This document shows positions 42,759 through 50,831 of a stretch of 64,000 bases of DNA, piece by piece. Within the stretch, counting starts at the first letter, position 1, and every line of letters begins with the position of its first letter. This stretch comes from Pelomonas sp047654805 (lineage in GTDB: Bacteria; Pseudomonadota; Gammaproteobacteria; Burkholderiales; Burkholderiaceae_C), in assembly GCF_047654805.1 (NCBI RefSeq), contig NZ_JASGIV010000001.1, forward strand, positions 372,001 through 436,000. The letters are read 5' to 3'. Both the position numbers and the translations under genes were made by a program. Below the pieces are notes generated by a model. That model saw only the letters and a program-made list of their open reading frames with translations, was not told the DNA's origin and made no database searches.

Positions 42759-43336
42759 CGACCGAGGCCGACACGTTACTCGTGCGCGAGGCCCAGCAGG
42801 GCAGCCGTGCCGCCTTCGACATGCTGGTGCTGAAGTACCAGCGCCGCGTCGAGCGCCTTCTGTCGCGCAGCGTGCGCGATCCCGCCGATGTGGCCGACCT
42901 GTGCCAGGAGACCTTCCTGGCTGCCTATCGTGCGCTGCCGGCCTTTCGCGGCGAGAGCGCCTTCTATACCTGGATCTACCGCATCGCGATCAACGCGGCC
43001 AAGCGCCATCGTGCCCGCCAGCGACCTGTCGAATCCCTGGACGGCGACGAAGGAACTTTCGGCACGGACGCTACTCCAAGCGACGATGCGACCCCCGAGG
43101 CCTTGCTCGCGGGACGTCAGCTGGCCCGGGAACTGGACGACGCGGTCGCCGCCCTGGCCGAGGATCAGCGCCGGGCGCTGTTGCTGCGAGAGGTTGATGG
43201 CTTGAGCTACGACGAGATTGCCGACCTGATGGACTGCCCGCAGGGCACCGTGCGCTCGCGCATCTTTCGCGCGCGCGAGGCGGTCGCTGCGCGTCTGCGC
43301 CCATTGCTGGGTGGCGGGGGAGGGCGGCGATGGTGA
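42755..43336 (+). CDS. rpoE: Extracytoplasmic-function sigma factor RpoE (sigma-24)
   Basis: The 193-aa ECF sigma factor directs the envelope-stress response. Region 2 includes DPADVADLCQETFLAAYRAL and AFYTWIYRIAINAAK; region 4 includes LLREVDGLSYDEIADLMDCP followed by GTVRSRIFRAREA. The ATG at 42755 is preferred to one at 42737 because it matches the family start (MTTEADTLLVREAQQG) and the ATGA overlap. rseA and mucD follow, as in other sigma-E modules. Confidence 0.95.
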   Translation: MTTEADTLLVREAQQGSRAAFDMLVLKYQRRVERLLSRSVRDPADVADLCQETFLAAYRALPAFRGESAFYTWIYRIAINAAKRHRARQRPVESLDGDEGTFGTDATPSDDATPEALLAGRQLARELDDAVAALAEDQRRALLLREVDGLSYDEIADLMDCPQGTVRSRIFRAREAVAARLRPLLGGGGGRRW

Positions 43337-43845
43337 GTCGCACGGACGAAGTGCTGGCCGAAGCCCTGTCGGCCGTCATGGACGGGCGAGCGACGCCGGC
43401 CGACTGGGCGCAGGTGAATGCTGCGTGGGCGCGCGACCCGGCCTTGCGCGACCGCTGGGCGCTCTGGCACGCGACCGCGGACGGCTTGCGCGCCACCGAG
43501 CTGTCGCCGCTGCACCGGGAGCCGGAGTCGCTGCTTGCTGCCCTGCATGCACAGTTGCCGGCCGCGGCAGTGGCGCATCCGCGTGGGCGTGACTGGTTGG
43601 CGCCGCTTGCTGTCGCGGCCAGCTTCGTGGCCCTGGCTCTGGGTGTGGGCGTGCTGCGGCCGGCTCCGGCGACGCAGACCCTCGTCGCCGCGGCACCCGT
43701 CCCGACACCGCGAGCGCAAGGGCTTGGCGGCCTGAGTTTTGCGCAGACCGCTGCAGGCCGTACGCTGGCGGCCGACGCACCGCCGGAAGTGATCGATTGG
43801 GCGTTGGCTCTGCCGGAGCCCGCCGCTTCCCATCCGCTTCCTTGA
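43330..43845 (+). CDS. rseA: Anti-sigma-E factor RseA/MucA-like
   Basis: The 171-aa protein has the N-terminal anti-sigma pattern EALSAVMDGRATPADWAQVN and one membrane helix at about 89-107 (DWLAPLAVAASFVALALGVGV), followed by a short Ala/Pro-rich periplasmic tail. It would hold RpoE at the inner membrane until cleaved by stress proteases. It overlaps rpoE by 7 nt. No RseB homologue follows; mucD comes next. Confidence 0.87.
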   Translation: MVSRTDEVLAEALSAVMDGRATPADWAQVNAAWARDPALRDRWALWHATADGLRATELSPLHREPESLLAALHAQLPAAAVAHPRGRDWLAPLAVAASFVALALGVGVLRPAPATQTLVAAAPVPTPRAQGLGGLSFAQTAAGRTLAADAPPEVIDWALALPEPAASHPLP

Positions 43846-43915
43846 AGCCTCGCAGCACCGCCCCATCTGTTTTGTCCGTCCCCGATCTCATTGGTTGAAT
43901 TCCCGGAAATCCCTT

Positions 43916-45376
43916 ATGCACGCTGAGAACCGCCTCCATCCCGCGCGCGCGCGCTTCCTGTTCTCCAGCACGGCCCTGGCCCTGGCGCTGGCCCTGGGGC
44001 AGGCCCCGGTTGCCGCGCAGCCGCGCGAGTTGCCGGACTTCGCCGAACTGGTGGAGCGTGTCGGGCCTGCGGTGGTCAACATCCGCACCGTCGAGAAGGT
44101 CAAGGTGCCCGAAGGCCAGGCCGAGATGAACGAGCCGATGCAGGAGTTCTTCCGCCGCTTCGGCATCCCGGTGCCCAACCAGCGCCGTGGCACGCCGCGT
44201 GGCGATGGCACGCCGGACGATGACGGCCCGATGCGCCGCGGCGTCGGCTCTGGCTTCATCCTCAGTGCCGACGGCTATGTGCTCACGAATGCCCATGTCG
44301 TCCAGGGGGCCGACGAGGTCATCGTCACGCTGACCGACAAGCGCGAGCTCAAGGCCAAGATCATCGGCGCCGACCAGCGCTCCGACGTGGCCGTCGTGAA
44401 GGTCGAGGCCACCGGCCTACCCGTCGTGAAGGTTGGCGACAGCAACAAGGCCCGCGTCGGGGAATGGGTGATGGCCATTGGCTCGCCCTTCGGCCTGGAG
44501 AACACCGTGACGGCCGGCATCATCAGCGCCAAGCAGCGCGACACCGGCGACCTGCTGCCGCTGATCCAGACCGACGTGGCGATCAATCCCGGCAATTCCG
44601 GCGGTCCGCTGGTGAACATGCGCGGCGAGGTCATCGGCATCAATTCGCAGATCTACAGCCAGAGCGGCGGCTACATGGGCATCGCATTCGCGATCCCCAT
44701 CGCCGATGCCATCCGCGTGGCTGACGAGCTCCGCGCCGGCGGCCGGGTCGTCCGCGGCTACCTCGGCGTGCTGCCCGACGACATCACCAAGGAAATCGCC
44801 GAAGCCATCGGCCTGGGCAAGCCCCAGGGCGCGGTGATCCGATCGGTTGTCGCCGGCAGCCCGGCCGAGAAGGCCGGCGTGGAGGGGGGCGATGTGGTCA
44901 CCAAGGTCGATGGCAAGATCGTTGACAAGGCCGCCGATCTGCGCCGCCTGGTGGCCAACGTGAAGCCCGGCGCCAAGACGACGCTGACGGTGTTCCGCCG
45001 TGGCGTGACCAAGGAGATCGTCGTCACCATTGGCGAGGATGAGCGCAGCAAGAAGCCGGATGGCGATGGCGCCAGCCAGCCTGCGCCAGCCGCGGCGCCG
45101 AGCGCGGCCCTGGGGCTCAAGGTGTCCGAGCTGACCGAGGCCCAGCGCAAGGAGTTGAAGCTCAAGTCCGGCATCAAGGTGGACAGCGCCACCGGTGCCG
45201 CGGCGCGCGTGGGGTTGCGCGAGGGCGACCTCATCCTCTCGGTGGACAACGTCGAGGTGACCTCGGTCAAGGCCTTCCAGGCCCAGATCGCCAAGGCGGA
45301 CAAGGCCAAGGTCATCAACCTGGTGGTGCGCCGGGGTGACGAGGTCAGCTTCGTGCTGCTCAAGCCGGCGCGCTGA
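43916..45376 (+). CDS. mucD: Periplasmic Do-type serine protease MucD/DegP
   Basis: The 486-aa HtrA protease has a signal peptide (about 1-35, ending APVAAQ), the catalytic triad His127 (TNAHV), Asp157 (SDVAVV) and Ser228 (GNSGGP), and two PDZ domains (about 275-365 and 385-480). It degrades misfolded envelope proteins and in sigma-E operons often feeds back on the response. The ATG at 43916 is preferred to a TTG at 43895. Confidence 0.93.
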   Translation: MHAENRLHPARARFLFSSTALALALALGQAPVAAQPRELPDFAELVERVGPAVVNIRTVEKVKVPEGQAEMNEPMQEFFRRFGIPVPNQRRGTPRGDGTPDDDGPMRRGVGSGFILSADGYVLTNAHVVQGADEVIVTLTDKRELKAKIIGADQRSDVAVVKVEATGLPVVKVGDSNKARVGEWVMAIGSPFGLENTVTAGIISAKQRDTGDLLPLIQTDVAINPGNSGGPLVNMRGEVIGINSQIYSQSGGYMGIAFAIPIADAIRVADELRAGGRVVRGYLGVLPDDITKEIAEAIGLGKPQGAVIRSVVAGSPAEKAGVEGGDVVTKVDGKIVDKAADLRRLVANVKPGAKTTLTVFRRGVTKEIVVTIGEDERSKKPDGDGASQPAPAAAPSAALGLKVSELTEAQRKELKLKSGIKVDSATGAAARVGLREGDLILSVDNVEVTSVKAFQAQIAKADKAKVINLVVRRGDEVSFVLLKPAR

Positions 45377-45593
45377 CGCGGCACAAACCTGGGCTGTCTG
45401 CTCGGGCTTTCCGCGATGCGGCAAAGCGACGACGGGCGACGGCCAAGGTTGTCCACTGCTGCTGGAAGTTGGCACATGCTAACTTTCTGCATGGACCGTC
45501 GATTGTTCGTGCGGACCGCTAAAATCCAGGTCAGACGCTCCGCTGAAAGGGTGTCTGACGACGGAATCGACGCCCGCCGACAGCGCCCCGATT
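45377..45593. other. Intergenic segment between mucD and the DnaA-box array
   Basis: No gene is supported here. A dyad, GTCAGAC (45530-45536) and GTCTGAC (45553-45559), can form a stem extended by a G-T and a C-G pair. A TAAAAT at 45520-45525 sits just before it and resembles a -10 element. The sequence TTGTCCACT (45449-45457) is a weak DnaA-box-like match. Confidence 0.35.
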
Positions 45594-45639
45594 TGATCCA
45601 CAGGCGATCCACAGGAACTTGTGGATAAGTTGTGGATGA
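45594..45639. promoter_or_regulatory. Compact array of four DnaA-box-like 9-mers
   Basis: TGATCCACA (45594-45602) and CGATCCACA (45605-45613) lie on the plus strand. TGTGGATAA (45620-45628, exact TTATCCACA on the minus strand) and TGTGGATGA (45631-45639, one mismatch) lie on the other. Within each pair the boxes are 11 bp apart, about one helical turn, and the two pairs face each other across 6 bp. The DnaA box consensus TTATCCACA is established knowledge; function here is inference. Confidence 0.6.
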
Positions 45640-45710
45640 AATTCCTTGTTGGCAGCCTGCAACGGCCGGAAAACCAATGCTGGTGCGGTTTCCCGGCCGG
45701 GCCTTTTGGC

Positions 45711-45786
45711 TACAATGAAGGCCCAACAAGCAGTTGCCATACCTTTTGTTGGAAGGCACGTCGCCTCTTCGACGTGCCTTTTTTTT
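45711..45786 (+). ncRNA. Candidate small RNA upstream of lepA, ending in a strong terminator
   Basis: TACAAT (45711-45716) resembles a -10; the -35 is poor. The predicted transcript, from about 45722, contains hairpin CCAACAA/TTGTTGG (45723-45729 and 45746-45752) and then directly the terminator hairpin with a T8 run. A further dyad GGCCTT/AAGGCC (45700-45705 and 45718-45723) overlaps the -10. There is no upstream gene for this terminator to serve except mucD, 380 bp away. A short leader transcript attenuated before lepA is the main alternative. Confidence 0.5.
45753..45786 (+). terminator. Textbook rho-independent terminator before lepA
   Basis: AAGGCACGTCG (45753-45763) pairs perfectly with CGACGTGCCTT (45770-45780) around a CCTCTT loop, followed by eight T (45779-45786). 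It is on the plus strand, between mucD and lepA. Confidence 0.92.
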
Positions 45787-45816
45787 GCCCGCCGCCGCGC
45801 GGCTTCACCGCGCTTC

Positions 45817-45863
45817 ACTTCGCTTTGCGAAGTTAGCGTGTGGCGCAACGGCCGAAGCCGTTG
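45817..45863 (+). promoter_or_regulatory. Structured leader of lepA: two small hairpins
   Basis: ACTTCGC/GCGAAGT (45817-45823 and 45827-45833, 3-nt loop) and CAACGG/CCGTTG (45846-45851 and 45858-45863, 6-nt loop) lie in the last 80 bp before the lepA ATG. They may shape translation of lepA. No promoter is clear between the terminator and these hairpins. Confidence 0.4.
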
Positions 45864-45893
45864 TGTCCATCAGCACTGCGCTGCCGAGATCAG

Positions 45894-47702
45894 ATGAATC
45901 ACATCCGCAATTTCTCCATCATTGCCCACATCGACCACGGCAAGAGCACCCTGGCCGATCGCATCATCCAGCGCTGCGGAGGGCTGAGCGACCGGGAGAT
46001 GGAAGCGCAGGTGCTGGACTCCATGGACCTGGAGCGCGAGCGTGGCATCACGATCAAGGCGCAGACGGCCGCGCTGCAGTACAAGGCCAAGGACGGGCAG
46101 GTTTACAACCTGAACCTGATCGACACGCCGGGCCATGTGGACTTCTCTTATGAAGTGAGCCGTTCGCTGTCCGCCTGTGAAGGAGCTTTGCTGGTCGTCG
46201 ACGCGTCCCAGGGCGTGGAGGCGCAGACGGTGGCCAACTGCTACACGGCGCTGGATCTCGGCGTCGAGGTGGTGCCGGTGCTGAACAAGATGGACCTTCC
46301 GTCCGCCGATCCGGACAACGCCAAGGCAGAGATCGAGGACGTCATCGGCATCGACGCCGATGACGCCATCCCGTGCTCGGCCAAGACCGGCATGGGCATC
46401 GACGAGATCCTGGAAGCCGTCATCACCAAGATGCCCCCGCCCAAGGGCAACCCCGAGGGCGCGCCGCGCGCGATGATCATCGACGCCTGGTTCGACAACT
46501 ACGTCGGCGTCGTCATGCTGGTGCGCGTGGTGGACGGCGAACTGCGCAAGAGCGAGCGCATCCGCATGATGGCCACCAACGCCGTCTATCCCATCGAGCA
46601 CCTGGGCGTGTTCACGCCCAAGAGCGAAAACCGCGATGCGCTGAAGGCCGGTGAGGTGGGCTTCATCATCTGCGGCATCAAGGAACTGGCCGCGGCCAAG
46701 GTCGGCGACACCATCACGCTGGAAAAGAAGCTGCCCAACAACGCCGGGCCGGCCACGGAGGCGCTGCCAGGCTTCAAGGAGATCCAGCCCCAGGTGTTCG
46801 CGGGCCTGTACCCGACCGAGGCCAGCGAGTACGACCAGCTGCGCGACGCGCTGGAGAAGCTCAGCCTCAATGACGCCTCGCTGCGCTACGAGCCCGAGGT
46901 CAGCCAGGCGCTGGGCTTTGGATTCCGCTGCGGCTTTCTGGGCCTGCTGCACATGGAGATCGTGCAGGAGCGCCTGGAGCGCGAGTTCGACCAGGACCTT
47001 GTCACCACGGCGCCAAGCGTCATCTACGAGGTGGAGCTGAACGACGGCGAGGTCATCCAGGTCGAAAACCCGTCCAAGATGCCTGACATCGGCCGCATGC
47101 GAGAGATCCGCGAGCCCATCGTCACGGTGCACCTGTACATGCCGCAGGACTATGTCGGCGTCGTCATGACGCTGGCCAACCAGAAGCGCGGCATCCAGCT
47201 CAACATGGCCTACCACGGCAAGCAGGTCATGCTGACCTACGAGATCCCGCTGGCCGAGATCGTGCTGGACTTCTTCGACAAGCTCAAGAGCGCGTCGCGC
47301 GGCTATGCGTCCATGGACTACGAGTTCAAGGAATACCGCGCGGCCGACGTCGTCAAGGTCGACATCATGATCAACGGTGACCGTGTCGACCCGCTGGCCA
47401 TGATCGTGCACCGCAGCCAGAGCCAGTACCGCGGCCGCGCGGTGGCTGCCAAGATGCGCGAGCAGATCCCGCGCCAGATGTACGACGTGGCCATCCAGGC
47501 CGCCATCGGCGCCAACATCATCGCCCGCGAGAACATCAAGGCGCTGCGCAAGAACGTGCTGGCAAAATGCTACGGCGGTGACATCACCCGCAAGCGCAAG
47601 CTGCTGGAAAAGCAAAAGGCCGGCAAGAAGCGCATGAAGCAGATCGGCTCGGTGGAAGTGCCGCAAGAAGCCTTCCTCGCCATCCTGCAAGTCGACGATT
47701 GA
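45894..47702 (+). CDS. lepA: Elongation factor 4 (LepA), ribosome back-translocating GTPase
   Basis: The 602-aa translational GTPase has the P-loop IAHIDHGKSTL near the N terminus, DTPGHVDF, and NKMDLPSADP. The LepA-specific C-terminal domain ends with GDITRKRKLLEKQKAGKKRM. The start at 45894 (MNHIRNFSIIAH) matches the family length of about 600. lepB follows after 31 bp, as in E. coli. Confidence 0.97.
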   Translation: MNHIRNFSIIAHIDHGKSTLADRIIQRCGGLSDREMEAQVLDSMDLERERGITIKAQTAALQYKAKDGQVYNLNLIDTPGHVDFSYEVSRSLSACEGALLVVDASQGVEAQTVANCYTALDLGVEVVPVLNKMDLPSADPDNAKAEIEDVIGIDADDAIPCSAKTGMGIDEILEAVITKMPPPKGNPEGAPRAMIIDAWFDNYVGVVMLVRVVDGELRKSERIRMMATNAVYPIEHLGVFTPKSENRDALKAGEVGFIICGIKELAAAKVGDTITLEKKLPNNAGPATEALPGFKEIQPQVFAGLYPTEASEYDQLRDALEKLSLNDASLRYEPEVSQALGFGFRCGFLGLLHMEIVQERLEREFDQDLVTTAPSVIYEVELNDGEVIQVENPSKMPDIGRMREIREPIVTVHLYMPQDYVGVVMTLANQKRGIQLNMAYHGKQVMLTYEIPLAEIVLDFFDKLKSASRGYASMDYEFKEYRAADVVKVDIMINGDRVDPLAMIVHRSQSQYRGRAVAAKMREQIPRQMYDVAIQAAIGANIIARENIKALRKNVLAKCYGGDITRKRKLLEKQKAGKKRMKQIGSVEVPQEAFLAILQVDD

Positions 47703-47733
47703 ACTCCCCCATCCAGCCTTGAAAACCTCCCCG

Positions 47734-48711
47734 ATGAGCGCTCTGACCGGTGTTTTGTACGCGGCCCTGGTGGCCTATCTGGGCGGCTGGTACGTCGGCC
47801 GCTGGAATGGCAACTTCGCGCTGCTGCTCTTCATCCTGACGACCGTGACCATGCTGTACTGGCTGGCCGAGCGTTTCCACTTCGCACCGGCCCGACGCGC
47901 GGCGGCCGATGCGCTTGCCGCCAATGACGCCAAGCGCCGCGAGACCCTGGCCGCCCAGGGCATCTCGCGCGTGGACGGCGACATCGAGCCTGCACGCCAG
48001 CAGATCCTGCAGCAGCCCTGGTGGCTGGACTGGACCGCCGGCCTGTTCCCGGTGATCCTTGTCGTCTTCCTGCTGCGCAGCTTCCTGTTCGAGCCCTTCA
48101 AGATCCCGTCGGGCTCCATGGTGCCCACGCTGCTGGTGGGAGACCTCATCCTCGTCAACAAGTTCCACTACGGTGTGCGCCTGCCGGTGCTGAACAAGAA
48201 GATCATCGCCAACAACGACGTGAAGCGCGGCGACGTGATGGTCTTCCGTTACCCCGAAGACCCGAGTACCGACTTCATCAAGCGGGTTGCCGGCATCCCG
48301 GGCGACGAAGTGAGCTACATCAACCAGAAGCTCTACATCAACGGCCAGGCCGCGCCCGTGCAGCCCCAGGGCAACTTCTACGACGAGGACGCGCGCGTCT
48401 ACCGCCAACGCTTCCTGGAGAAGCTGGGTGACAAGGAGCACCAGATCCTCGTCCAGCCCGACGCGCAGCGCTTCTTCCGTGCCGACCGTGCCGACGGCCC
48501 CTTCCCGTTCAACGAGAACTGCCGCTACACCATCGAAGGCGTGACCTGCAAGGTACCGGCCGGCCACTACTTCATGCTGGGCGACAACCGTGACAACTCG
48601 CGCGATTCGCGCTTCTGGGGTTTCGTGCCCGACGAGAACATCGTCGGCAAGGCCTTCTTGGTCTGGATGAATTTCGGTAACCTCAAGCGCGTCGGAACCT
48701 TCTTCGATTGA
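47734..48711 (+). CDS. lepB: Signal peptidase I
   Basis: The 325-aa membrane protease cleaves Sec and Tat signal peptides. It has N-terminal membrane helices, catalytic Ser128 in IPSGSMVPTL, Lys183 in FIKRVAGIPGD, and the box GDNRDNSRDSRFWGFVP. The ATG at 47734 is used; a TTG five codons upstream is possible. It would process the exported proteins of this window, except lipoproteins and prepilins. Confidence 0.95.
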   Translation: MSALTGVLYAALVAYLGGWYVGRWNGNFALLLFILTTVTMLYWLAERFHFAPARRAAADALAANDAKRRETLAAQGISRVDGDIEPARQQILQQPWWLDWTAGLFPVILVVFLLRSFLFEPFKIPSGSMVPTLLVGDLILVNKFHYGVRLPVLNKKIIANNDVKRGDVMVFRYPEDPSTDFIKRVAGIPGDEVSYINQKLYINGQAAPVQPQGNFYDEDARVYRQRFLEKLGDKEHQILVQPDAQRFFRADRADGPFPFNENCRYTIEGVTCKVPAGHYFMLGDNRDNSRDSRFWGFVPDENIVGKAFLVWMNFGNLKRVGTFFD

Positions 48712-48719
48712 TTCGATTG

Positions 48720-49118
48720 ATGCAGATGAGCCACCGTCGTCCCGCTCGCACCACCTTCCCCTCCTCGCTGCACCGCCAGCGTGGCCTCACGCTGATCGGC
48801 CTGCTGTTCTGGGGCGGCGTCATTGCCGTGGTGGCCGTCATCGGCATGAAGGTCTTTCCGACCGTGCTCGAGTACTACACCGTGCAGCGCGTCGTCGACC
48901 GTATCGCGGCGGGCAACCCGTCCACCGTGCCGCAGGTGCGCCAGGAGTTCGACAAGGCCAGGCAGGTCGAGTACTCCATCCAGAGCATCACTGGGGGCGA
49001 CCTGGTCGTCACCAAGGATGGCAGCGACAAGGTCGTCATCGAGTTCGCCTGGGATCGGGAGATCGACCTCTTCGGTCCGGTCTACCTGATGATCAAGTAC
49101 CGGGGCAAGTCGCGTTGA
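48720..49118 (+). CDS. Small membrane protein, DUF4845 family
   Basis: The 132-aa protein has one N-terminal membrane helix (about 22-42, GLTLIGLLFWGGVIAVVAVIG) and a small extracytoplasmic domain ending VIEFAWDREIDLFGPVYLMI. This matches the DUF4845 proteins commonly encoded between lepB and rnc in proteobacteria. The RGLTLIGLLFWG segment resembles a prepilin leader but lacks Glu5. Function is unknown. Confidence 0.82.
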   Translation: MQMSHRRPARTTFPSSLHRQRGLTLIGLLFWGGVIAVVAVIGMKVFPTVLEYYTVQRVVDRIAAGNPSTVPQVRQEFDKARQVEYSIQSITGGDLVVTKDGSDKVVIEFAWDREIDLFGPVYLMIKYRGKSR

Positions 49119-49143
49119 CGGCATTGACGCCTGCCTCGCGTCA

Positions 49144-49836
49144 ATGAACGCCGCTCTCGACGACCTGCAACGCCGCCTCGGCCATCGCTTCCAGCGGACC
49201 GAGTTGCTGACCCGCGCGCTGACGCACCGCAGCTATGGCGCCGACCACAACGAGCGGCTGGAATTCCTCGGCGACGCCGTGCTCAGCCTGGCCGTGTCCA
49301 GCCTGCTCTACGAGCGATACGCCGGCTCCGACGAAGGCGACCTGACCCGCGTGCGCGCCCACCTCGTGCGCGAGGACAGCCTGCACAAGCTGGGCCTGGC
49401 GCTGGGCCTGCCGGCCGTGTTGAAGATGTCCGACGGTGAGGCCCGCGGCGGCGGCGCGCAGCGCCCCTCCATCCTGGCCGATGCGGTCGAGGCACTGCTT
49501 GGCGCCGCCTACATCGACGCTGGCTATGACGCCGCGCTCGCCATCGTGCGCCGCCTGCTCGGCGAGACCATTGCCACGTCGACCAGTGCCGGCGACTTCG
49601 CCAAGGACGCCAAGACCGCGCTGCAGGAATGGCTGCAGGCCCGCCGCATTGCCGTGCCGAGCTACCGTATCGTCGCAACGCGTGGCCAGGCCCATGCCCA
49701 GACCTTCGAGGTCGAATGCGCCGTGCCGGCGCTCGACGTGGCCGAACTGGGTGTCGGCCGTTCCCGCCGCACCGCCGAGCAGGAGGCAGCCCGCCGCCTG
49801 CTGGATAGACTGACTGCCGAACGAGGCAAACCATGA
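49144..49836 (+). CDS. rnc: Ribonuclease III
   Basis: The 230-aa protein cuts double-stranded RNA in rRNA and mRNA processing. The catalytic signature HNERLEFLGDAVL lies at 35-47, and a second acidic cluster is in ILADAVEALLGAAYIDAG. The C-terminal double-stranded RNA-binding domain covers about 155-226. It overlaps era by ATGA. Confidence 0.96.
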   Translation: MNAALDDLQRRLGHRFQRTELLTRALTHRSYGADHNERLEFLGDAVLSLAVSSLLYERYAGSDEGDLTRVRAHLVREDSLHKLGLALGLPAVLKMSDGEARGGGAQRPSILADAVEALLGAAYIDAGYDAALAIVRRLLGETIATSTSAGDFAKDAKTALQEWLQARRIAVPSYRIVATRGQAHAQTFEVECAVPALDVAELGVGRSRRTAEQEAARRLLDRLTAERGKP

Positions 49837-50756
49837 CCGAGCCCACCGTGCCCGCATCCGAAGTACCGCAGCCGTCCGCTCAGCGTTGTGGCCTGATCGC
49901 CATCGTCGGTCGACCCAACGTGGGCAAGTCCACGCTGCTGAACGCCCTCGTGGGCCAGAAGGTCAGCATCACCTCCGACAAGGCGCAGACGACCCGCCAT
50001 CGCATCACCGGCGTGCGCACCGTGGACGAGGCACAGTTCGTCTTCGTCGACACGCCGGGCTTCCAGACCAGGCACAACGCCGCGTTGAATCGCACGCTGA
50101 ACCGCACCGTGCACGGCGTGCTGGCCGACGTGGACCTGGTGCTGTTTGTCGTCGAGGCCGGCCGCTTCGGCCTGGATGATGCCAAGGTGCTGGGCCTGCT
50201 GCCCGAGGACAAGCCCGTCGTGCTGATCGCCAACAAGCTCGACGCCGTGCACCGCCGCGCCGAGCTGGCGCCCTGGCTCAAGGGCATGCAGGAGCGCCGC
50301 AACTTTGCCGAGTTCGTGCCGCTGTCGGCCAAGAAGGAGGCGGACGTGACCCGCCTCTTCAAGATCCTCAAGCCCTATCTGCCGGAGCAGGGCTGGTTCT
50401 ATGACGAGGACGCGCTGACCGACCGCAGCGAGAAGTTCCTCGCCAGCGAGATCATCCGCGAGAAGCTGTTCCGCCTGACCGGCGACGAGCTGCCCTACAC
50501 ATCCACCGTCGTCATCGACAAGTGGGAAGAGGAGGGCGAGCTGCGCCGCATCAGCGCCAGCATCGTTGTCGAGCGCGATGCGCACAAGGGCATGATCATC
50601 GGCCAGGGCGGTGAGCGGCTGAAGCGCATTGGCTCGGAGTCGCGCCAGGAACTGGAGCACCTGATGGACGGCCGCGTGTTCCTGGAGCTGTGGGTCAAGG
50701 TACGTTCCGGCTGGGCGGATACGGAAGAGCATCTGCGCAGCTACGGCTATGAATGA
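49833..50756 (+). CDS. era: GTPase Era
   Basis: The 307-aa GTPase helps 16S rRNA maturation and 30S assembly. It has G1 GRPNVGKST (26-34), G3 VDTPGF, G4 NKLD, and a C-terminal KH domain with MIIGQGGERLKRIG. The N-terminal 18 residues are Pro/Ser-rich and extra to E. coli Era. It is coupled to rnc, as usual. Confidence 0.96.
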   Translation: MTEPTVPASEVPQPSAQRCGLIAIVGRPNVGKSTLLNALVGQKVSITSDKAQTTRHRITGVRTVDEAQFVFVDTPGFQTRHNAALNRTLNRTVHGVLADVDLVLFVVEAGRFGLDDAKVLGLLPEDKPVVLIANKLDAVHRRAELAPWLKGMQERRNFAEFVPLSAKKEADVTRLFKILKPYLPEQGWFYDEDALTDRSEKFLASEIIREKLFRLTGDELPYTSTVVIDKWEEEGELRRISASIVVERDAHKGMIIGQGGERLKRIGSESRQELEHLMDGRVFLELWVKVRSGWADTEEHLRSYGYE

Positions 50757-50831
50757 GGCCCCCAGTCCGGCGGGTACGCTTGCGACCCCCCAACGGGGTT
50801 CGCCCGGCTCGCGGCGGCCCGGCGCCGGACG
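50757..50831. repeat. GC-rich palindromic spacer between era and recO
   Basis: The 75-bp spacer contains ACCCC/GGGGT arms (50785-50789 and 50795-50799), preceded by CTTGCG and followed by several G/C dyads. It resembles intergenic repeat sequences I associate with Burkholderiales, from general memory only. Confidence 0.35.

Noticed and set aside
45715..45897. Small frame starting ATGAAGGCC across the candidate small RNA
   Set aside because: It would read through the terminator hairpin and T8 run into the lepA leader; no Shine-Dalgarno.
45870..47690. 606-codon open frame antisense to lepA
   Set aside because: lepA is certain; the antisense product is a Leu/Val/Asp/His-rich shadow without domains.
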